NCBI GenBank assembly: GCA_015228695.1
Contig: JADGDA010000086.1
Coordinates: 1-9,396 of the forward strand
Source: Alphaproteobacteria bacterium
GTDB taxonomy: Bacteria; Pseudomonadota; Alphaproteobacteria; Rhodospirillales; Rhodospirillaceae
Length of the DNA stretch: 9,396 bases
Direction of reading: 5' to 3'
The position numbers were made by a program, and so were the translations under genes. Each line of letters starts with the position of its first letter. Within the stretch, counting starts at the first letter, position 1. Shown in pieces: positions 5,386 through 9,396 of this stretch. The notes beneath the pieces are model-generated. The model saw nothing but the letters and a program-made list of their open reading frames with translations, had not been told where the DNA came from and ran no database searches.

Positions 5386-6402
5386 TTACCCGCCCCCGAA
5401 GCGGAACAAGGACAAAAGGCCGCCGATGTTTCCCTGGACGGGGTCCGCCGTCGCGTCGCGGGCCTGGCGCAGGAGGCGTTCCAGGCCGGAGACCGCGACG
5501 GAGTCCGAGGCCAACGCCGCCGTCAGCCGCTTCGTCCAGTCCCGGATCAGGGCGTCCTCGTTTTCCGAGAGAAAGGAAAGCAACTGGGACCGGCGCGGGA
5601 AGACGAGGTCCTGCCGGGTCAGGATGATGTTCTCGCCGGTGTTGTAGCGGCCGTACAGTTCCGGCTCCAGGGTCAGGGCGCGCAGCGACAGCACCATCAC
5701 CAGCATGGAGAAATGATCGAGGGCGGGACCGAACTGGCGTTCGTCCCGTCCGGGGTGCTGATAGTTCACGCCGCCCAGCAGGATCGACGGCAGACCCTTG
5801 AGGGCGGGGACGTACATCGCCTCGCAGTCGATGAGCTTCAACTGTCCTCCGGGGGTCACGATCACGTTGTCGTGCTTCAAATCCCCGTGGGCGACCCCCA
5901 TGGACAGCAGGCCGAGACACATCTTGGCGAAGGAGCGGGTCAACGCGGCCAAGCCCTTCTTGTGCTTTTTCTCGCAGAGAAGGCCCAGCACCTTGTCCAT
6001 GGTCCGCCCTTCGATCCACGGCATCAGGACCACCGGATAGGCGCCGTTGCCGGCGATGGTGGATTTCACGAAGAGTTCACCGGGCAGGAAGCGCAGGTCG
6101 ATGAAATAGGGCGACCGGGACCGTCCGATGACGTCCTCGATGGCCTGATGGCGCTTTTCCAGGTCGGGCAGATCGCGGATGAAGCACTTGACCGCGACCT
6201 CGCGGACGGCTTCCTCCCCCCCGGTCTCCTCCTCCCCGGCCTCGCGTCCGTCGAGGACCGCCTTGAAGACGGCGGCGAAGTTTCCCGCCATGAACGCCGG
6301 GCTTCCCTTCGCGTCGAGCATCGGCGTCAGCCGGAGGGTGGCGAACCGGCTCGACGGGTTGCGGAAGGCCGCCTTGTAATCATTGATGATGGGGAAGGCC
6401 AT
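5386..6402 (-). CDS. Protein-kinase-fold protein of the vWA/kinase/restriction operon
   Basis: The 338-aa cytosolic protein has kinase landmarks in order: glycine-rich loop MAGNFAAVF (38-46), VAIK-like VAVK with K72, hinge-like VVLMPWIEG (124-132), and catalytic loop AHGDLKHDN (171-179: D174, K176, N179). The metal-binding Asp follows in LIDCEA (D192, replacing DFG by DCE), then GVNYQHPGRDE (211-221), which looks like a shortened activation segment, and a helical C-lobe. All catalytic residues are present, so it is probably an active Ser/Thr-type kinase. HGD in place of HRD and the DCE motif mark it as divergent, as in kinases of TerY-P-type gene triads. Substrates are unknown. The adjacent vWA protein and restriction enzyme are the obvious candidates. 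The ATG at 6402 has GAGGA 6 nt upstream. The gap to the vWA stop is 29 bp. Confidence 0.87.
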   Translation of the reverse strand: MAFPIINDYKAAFRNPSSRFATLRLTPMLDAKGSPAFMAGNFAAVFKAVLDGREAGEEETGGEEAVREVAVKCFIRDLPDLEKRHQAIEDVIGRSRSPYFIDLRFLPGELFVKSTIAGNGAYPVVLMPWIEGRTMDKVLGLLCEKKHKKGLAALTRSFAKMCLGLLSMGVAHGDLKHDNVIVTPGGQLKLIDCEAMYVPALKGLPSILLGGVNYQHPGRDERQFGPALDHFSMLVMVLSLRALTLEPELYGRYNTGENIILTRQDLVFPRRSQLLSFLSENEDALIRDWTKRLTAALASDSVAVSGLERLLRQARDATADPVQGNIGGLLSLFRFGGG

Positions 6403-6431
6403 GGCGGTTCCTCGTCGCGGCGCGCACCCGC

Positions 6432-7373
6432 CTACGAATAGCGGTCATCCGGGAACGCGGCCGGGCGCGGACCCGCTCCGGGATTGAAGTCCTGCGGCTC
6501 CGTCGGGAAGGAAAACGCCTGCCGGGTGCCGATGTCGAGCAGTCTGACCAGCGAGACCGCGTCGGCGTTGTAGGCCATGCCGCGGATGGTCGGCGTCGCG
6601 CTCAGATCGCGGTCGAAGATTTCGCAGATGATGGCCTTGTGCCGGTCGGACATCTCGCTCGACATTTCGAACAGAAGCCGGGCGTAGGGGTCCTTGGGAA
6701 GCTGCATCGGGCTCCACGGGAAGACCACGGATTGATCCTCCACGCCCGAAATGTGGCAATTGATCAGAAGCACGTTGCCGTCGCTGGTCTTCAGGCCGGT
6801 GAGGCGGCGGGAGGTGATCAGCAGTTCCTCCTCCGAATCGACGTCGTTGGCCATGCCGTCGGTGATGTTGATGACGATCGGCGGGAACGAGGTGGGGTGG
6901 CGGTAAATCCACTCCTCCAGGGTCGTCCGGGCAAGGGTGAACGCCGCCTTCATCGGGGTGCTGTCATAGGCCGCCGGGCTGATCCACCGGGAAACGGCGA
7001 TGGTTTCCGTGGTGATCTGGTCGCGGATGGAGGACTGGACCTGGATTTCCTCCAGCCGGGCATGGGATGCGACCTCGGAAATCGGGACCATGCTCCGCCC
7101 GGTGAGGCCGCCTTCCCAGCAGAACGTCGGACGGTTGGTCTTGCCGTAGCCGATGACGCCGATGTCGAAGTAATCGCGGACACCCTCGTCGCGCATGCAG
7201 CGGTTGACCAGTTCCTCCAGCGTGCTGTTCAAGGCGTCCGCCACGACCACGGACCGCCGCACCGGGTTCCCCGCGTCGTCGGCGCCGAAGGGCTTGTTCA
7301 TGGACATGGACTGGTCGACCAGAAAAAGAAAGGCTCCCGGCGTTTCGCGGCTGATATCCTGCGAATAAGGCAT
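6432..7373 (-). CDS. von Willebrand factor A (TerY/YegL-like) domain protein
   Basis: The 313-aa protein opens with a complete vWA domain. FLVDQSMSM gives the MIDAS DxSxS (D20, S22, S24), DSTPM gives the MIDAS Thr (T139), and INITDGMAND gives the MIDAS Asp (D172). Residues 1-220 cover the alternating strand/helix fold, and the C-terminal part (about 230-313) ends in a Pro-rich tail. There is no signal peptide or TM segment, so it should be a cytosolic, metal-dependent protein-binding module. It resembles the TerY/YegL type that pairs with kinases and PP2C phosphatases. The ATG at 7373 is chosen over one 33 bp upstream (7406) because GGAG lies about 10 nt before it and the upstream ATG has no ribosome-binding site. 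It is the first gene of the four-gene unit. The upstream gap of 70 bp holds only a weak -10-like TACGAT (7410-7405), so its promoter is uncertain. Confidence 0.87.
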   Translation of the reverse strand: MPYSQDISRETPGAFLFLVDQSMSMNKPFGADDAGNPVRRSVVVADALNSTLEELVNRCMRDEGVRDYFDIGVIGYGKTNRPTFCWEGGLTGRSMVPISEVASHARLEEIQVQSSIRDQITTETIAVSRWISPAAYDSTPMKAAFTLARTTLEEWIYRHPTSFPPIVINITDGMANDVDSEEELLITSRRLTGLKTSDGNVLLINCHISGVEDQSVVFPWSPMQLPKDPYARLLFEMSSEMSDRHKAIICEIFDRDLSATPTIRGMAYNADAVSLVRLLDIGTRQAFSFPTEPQDFNPGAGPRPAAFPDDRYS

Positions 7374-7443
7374 GGCGATTCTGCTCCAAGAATTCCCGTG
7401 GCGCATCGTACACGGCCCAAAGGATTCAGGGAAGCCCGGAGGT

Positions 7444-7872
7444 TTACAACAACGGCGCGCGGCTGAATCCGCCCCCCTCCGGGAGGGGGAAATAGGCAGC
7501 CGTCTCCGTGGCTCCCCCCGCCCCGGCCGAGACGATCACCCAGAGCAGGTCGGGCTCAAAGGCCATCTCCGCGTCCCTGGCCGAGGGGACGGCCGGACCG
7601 TCCGGGTGCGAGTGGTAGTGCCCCACGATCTCCTCCGGGCCGCCCCGCAACTCCCGCATGAGGCGGAAACGCAGGGCCGGGTCCACCTCGAACCGGCGAG
7701 GGGTTTCCTCCGCCAGGAGGTTGATGCTCGGGACGATCCGGGTGATCCGCACCTCGTCCGAGTCGACGTCCCGGCATCCGACCAGCAACCCGCAGCACTC
7801 GGCCGGGTAGGCCCGTTCCGCGAGGTCCCCGATCGTCCGCAGGCACTCGGGCGGTATCGTGACCCCGGTCAT
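7444..7872 (-). CDS. M67-family (JAMM/Mov34) metallopeptidase
   Basis: The 142-aa protein is a minimal JAB1/MPN/Mov34 domain of the usual bacterial size. It has the full JAMM zinc site: E25 in PAECCGLLVG, then H87-S-H89-X7-S97-X2-D100 (HYHSHP...SARD). Bacterial members remove C-terminal residues or conjugated proteins from ubiquitin-like sulfur carriers, or cleave related isopeptide bonds. The substrate here is not shown. Its ATG overlaps the stop of the upstream membrane-protein gene by 4 bp (ATGA), so the two are translationally coupled. The next gene downstream is the vWA gene, 70 bp away on the same strand. Read-through could place the peptidase in the same transcript, but pairing with the DUF6476-like gene suggests it belongs to the backbone locus. 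Confidence 0.9.
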   Translation of the reverse strand: MTGVTIPPECLRTIGDLAERAYPAECCGLLVGCRDVDSDEVRITRIVPSINLLAEETPRRFEVDPALRFRLMRELRGGPEEIVGHYHSHPDGPAVPSARDAEMAFEPDLLWVIVSAGAGGATETAAYFPLPEGGGFSRAPLL

Positions 7873-8183
7873 GGAGGGGACAGGGACACGGTGCCCAGGA
7901 CCGCCCCGCTCTCCAAATCCACCACCACCACGCGGTCGTCCCGTCCCCCTCCCTCGACGAGAAGGGCGAGGCGGCCCCGGCCCGTCTCCATCCCCCGGAT
8001 GCGGCTTCCCGCCGGTTGGCCCAGGTCCGTGGAGGAAAACGGCTTCGGAGGAACCGCCGGGGAAGGAGGCGTCCCGGAGGAGGGCGCGGACATCAGGGAC
8101 CCTCCGACGCCATAGGCGACCAGCCCCAGACCGATCACGATCAGAACGGACATGACCGCCACGAGAATCTTCACCGCCTTCAT
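7869..8183 (-). CDS. Small one-TM membrane protein, DUF6476-like
   Basis: The 104-aa product starts MKAVKILVAVMSVLIVIGLG, and residues 5-27 form one transmembrane helix or uncleaved anchor. A Pro/Ser-rich linker (33-58) follows, then a small C-terminal strand-rich unit with RLALLVEGGG and RVVVVDLESGAVLGTV. This matches my recollection of the DUF6476 family, encoded divergently from rluD in alphaproteobacteria. Function is unknown. The C-terminal part is probably periplasmic. The ATG at 8183 (AAGGA about 11 nt upstream) is preferred over an upstream start at 8345 that would run far into the rluD gene. The stop overlaps the metallopeptidase start by 4 bp. Only 43 bp separate its start from the rluD start, so the divergent promoters must overlap coding sequence. 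Confidence 0.82.
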   Translation of the reverse strand: MKAVKILVAVMSVLIVIGLGLVAYGVGGSLMSAPSSGTPPSPAVPPKPFSSTDLGQPAGSRIRGMETGRGRLALLVEGGGRDDRVVVVDLESGAVLGTVSLSPP

Positions 8184-8226
8184 GCTACGCTCATCCTTCG
8201 TTCCCAGGGGAGTCCACACCACGGAC

Positions 8227-9216
8227 ATGACGATCGACGGCAACGACAATACCTTCACCGTGCGCATATCGGAAGCGGAGGCCGGGGGGCGGCTCGACAA
8301 GTGTCTGGCCACGGCCCTGCCCGACCTGTCCCGCTCTCGCCTCAAATCCCTGATCGAGGCGGGACGGGTCAGCGTCTGCGGTGAGGTCGGGACCGATCCG
8401 GCCTATCGGGTCAGGACCGGGCAAATCCTCCGGGTCGATGTGCCCGAGCCCGAGCCCGACACCCCCGCCGCCCAGCCGATCCGCCTTGAGGTCGTCTACG
8501 AGGACGACGATCTGATCGTGGTGGACAAGCCCGCCGGGATGGTCGTCCATCCCGCTCCCGGCAGTCCGGACGCGACCCTGGTCAATGCGCTGCTCGCCCA
8601 CTGCGGCCAGAGCCTGTCCGGAATCGGCGGGGTGAGGCGGCCCGGCATCGTCCACCGGATCGACAAGGACACCAGCGGCCTTATCGTCGCCGCCAAGAAC
8701 GATCTGGCTCACAAAGGCCTTGCCGCCCAGTTTTCCGCCCATTCCCTGGAACGCGCCTATCAGGCGGTGGTCTGGGGCGTGCCCGCGTCCACGAGCGGGA
8801 TCGTCGAGGGGAACATCGGCCGCAACCCCAACAATCGCAAGACCATGGCCGTCGTGTCCGGCGGCGGCAAGCCGGCGCGGACCCGCTACCGGGTCGTGAA
8901 AATCTTTGGAACCCTCGCCAGCCTGATCGAGTGCCGGCTTGAAACCGGGCGCACCCACCAGATCCGCGTCCACATGACCAGCATCGGCCACCCGCTGGTC
9001 GGCGACCGGCTCTACGGCCGCCCCCGAGGCAATTCGGCCCTCCGCGCCTCCTCCTCCTCTTCCACAACCCTCGCCGCGCTGCGCGCCTTCAAGAGACAAG
9101 CGTTGCATGCATATCTGCTGGGATTCGTTCACCCGAGAACCCAGGAAAAATGGCAGTTCCAATCAGAAATACCAATAGATATCAAAGAGTTAATTTTTTT
9201 ATTAGACAAATGCTAA
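8227..9216 (+). CDS. rluD: RluA-family 23S rRNA pseudouridine synthase, RluD type
   Basis: The 329-aa protein has an S4 RNA-binding domain (about 12-70, with GGRLDKCLA and SRSRLKSLIEAGRV). The RluA-type catalytic domain follows: DLIVVDKPAGMVVHPAPG (95-112), HRIDKDTSGL with catalytic D146, and TGRTHQIRVHM (240-250). RluD converts U1911, U1915 and U1917 of 23S rRNA helix 69 to pseudouridine during late 50S assembly (established for the family). The S4 domain and overall length favour RluD over RluA or RluC, and linkage to a probable rpoH supports it. The ATG at 8227 is chosen over an in-frame ATG at 8152, which overlaps the divergent gene. GGGGAG lies upstream but 14 nt away. A Ser run (275-279) sits in a variable loop. 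The last 15 codons are strikingly AT-rich because promoter-like DNA for the next gene overlaps them. Confidence 0.93.
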   Translation: MTIDGNDNTFTVRISEAEAGGRLDKCLATALPDLSRSRLKSLIEAGRVSVCGEVGTDPAYRVRTGQILRVDVPEPEPDTPAAQPIRLEVVYEDDDLIVVDKPAGMVVHPAPGSPDATLVNALLAHCGQSLSGIGGVRRPGIVHRIDKDTSGLIVAAKNDLAHKGLAAQFSAHSLERAYQAVVWGVPASTSGIVEGNIGRNPNNRKTMAVVSGGGKPARTRYRVVKIFGTLASLIECRLETGRTHQIRVHMTSIGHPLVGDRLYGRPRGNSALRASSSSSTTLAALRAFKRQALHAYLLGFVHPRTQEKWQFQSEIPIDIKELIFLLDKC

Positions 9217-9254
9217 ATCTCTATATACTTGACACTGCCGCTATGGTATAGAAT
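9203..9254 (+). promoter_or_regulatory. Promoter-like AT-rich segment ahead of the probable rpoH
   Basis: TAGACA (9203-9208) and TATACT (9224-9229) each match consensus at 5/6 but are only 15 nt apart. A perfect TTGACA (9229-9234) is followed by TAGAAT (9249-9254) at 14 nt. Neither spacing is ideal. The contrast with the GC-rich surroundings and the position before the rpoH leader make a promoter here likely, though the exact hexamers are uncertain. Confidence 0.35.
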
Positions 9255-9282
9255 TGCCATTGGGGCCGGTGTGGGATATCAT

Positions 9283-9336
9283 CATACCTGGGGTATGGGG
9301 TGCACACGGTCCGCGACGGGACGAGCGTTTTCGCTC
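9283..9336 (+). other. Two hairpins in the rpoH leader
   Basis: CATACC-TGG-GGTATG (9283-9297) is a 6-bp stem with a 3-nt loop, and GAGCG-TTTT-CGCTC (9323-9336) is a 5-bp stem with a 4-nt loop. The second ends about 10 nt before the GGAGGT ribosome-binding site of the next gene. They may be simple leader structures or an operator (the first is a clean dyad). No T-run follows either one, so terminators are unlikely. No known RNA thermometer is recognised. Confidence 0.3.
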
Positions 9337-9356
9337 AAGCGGATGGAGGTGGTGGA

Positions 9357-9396
9357 ATGGCCGCATATTCCTCAAGTTTTCTGGCCGTGCCGGAAA
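9357..9396 (+). CDS. rpoH: Start of a probable rpoH (heat-shock sigma factor), cut by the window edge
   Basis: An excellent ribosome-binding site, GGAGGT, lies 6 nt before ATG at 9357-9359, and 13 codons follow (MAAYSSSFLAVPE) before the window ends. Alphaproteobacterial RpoH proteins begin with a short Met-Ala-Ser-rich stretch before the GL(S/N)RYLQEIRKFPML region, which would start just outside the window. Conserved rluD-rpoH adjacency in this class is the main support. The visible residues alone are not diagnostic, so the gene name is inference. Confidence 0.5.
   Translation, partial: MAAYSSSFLAVPE

Noticed and set aside
5363..6019. The restriction-enzyme frame stays open 219 codons upstream of the chosen start, to an ATG at 6019.
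   Set aside because: That stretch is Arg/Pro-rich shadow sequence lying over the kinase gene in another frame. The MmeI-like fold begins at MRLSWNE (5362).
5218..6441. Plus-strand open frame of 407 aa over the kinase gene.
   Set aside because: It is antisense to a gene with all kinase motifs, and its own composition is Arg/Gly/Gln-rich and domain-free.
7374..7406. Alternative vWA start at 7406 adding 11 residues.
   Set aside because: It has no ribosome-binding site upstream, whereas the ATG at 7373 has GGAG. The extra residues are not part of the vWA fold.
8191..9162. Minus-strand open frame of 323 aa opposite rluD.
   Set aside because: It is antisense to an unmistakable pseudouridine synthase and is a GC-bias artefact.

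Overview
The window is GC-rich DNA (roughly mid-60s %, judged by eye) with strong third-position G/C bias. It looks like an alphaproteobacterium, most probably Rhodospirillales (Magnetospirillum/Rhodospirillum-like). The reasons are a divergent arrangement of a RluD-type pseudouridine synthase and a small DUF6476-like membrane protein, a probable rpoH start just downstream of rluD, alphaproteobacterial-style GGGTCAAGCCC palindromic repeats, and two TTAA-N7-TTAA CtrA-like boxes. The taxonomic call is inference, not a database result.

Layout. Positions 8-1152 (+) hold a severely shortened aminoglycoside-phosphotransferase-like gene overlapping a HAD-family phosphatase gene. The 3' end of the HAD gene runs through a cluster of three small palindromes. 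A perfect 10-bp-stem hairpin sits between the HAD gene and a convergent gene for a 165-aa helical protein of unknown function (1190-1687, -). The 369-bp gap 1688-2056 contains a promoter candidate and a 212-bp palindromic element: 33-bp imperfect terminal inverted repeats, each carrying a CtrA-like box, enclosing an inverted pair of GC-rich hairpins.

Positions 2057-7373 (-) form a compact four-gene unit with gaps of 29, 23 and 9 bp. In transcription order it encodes a von Willebrand factor A (MIDAS) protein, a protein-kinase-fold protein, a 932-aa MmeI-like type IIL restriction-modification enzyme (PD-ExK nuclease fused to an N6-adenine DNA methyltransferase), and a small conserved-looking unknown protein. 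This is the most interesting part of the window. A vWA protein and a kinase resemble two arms of the known TerY-P (vWA / PP2C / kinase) signalling triad, but no PP2C is visible and the genes are fused into one operon with a restriction-modification enzyme. A phosphorylation-gated restriction or anti-phage system is a reasonable hypothesis.

Positions 7444-9396 look like ordinary chromosomal backbone. A JAMM/M67 metallopeptidase gene and a one-TM DUF6476-like gene (-) overlap by 4 bp. They are divergent from rluD (+), followed by a leader with hairpins and the first 13 codons of a probable rpoH (+).

No rRNA, tRNA, CRISPR array, transposase or integrase is visible.
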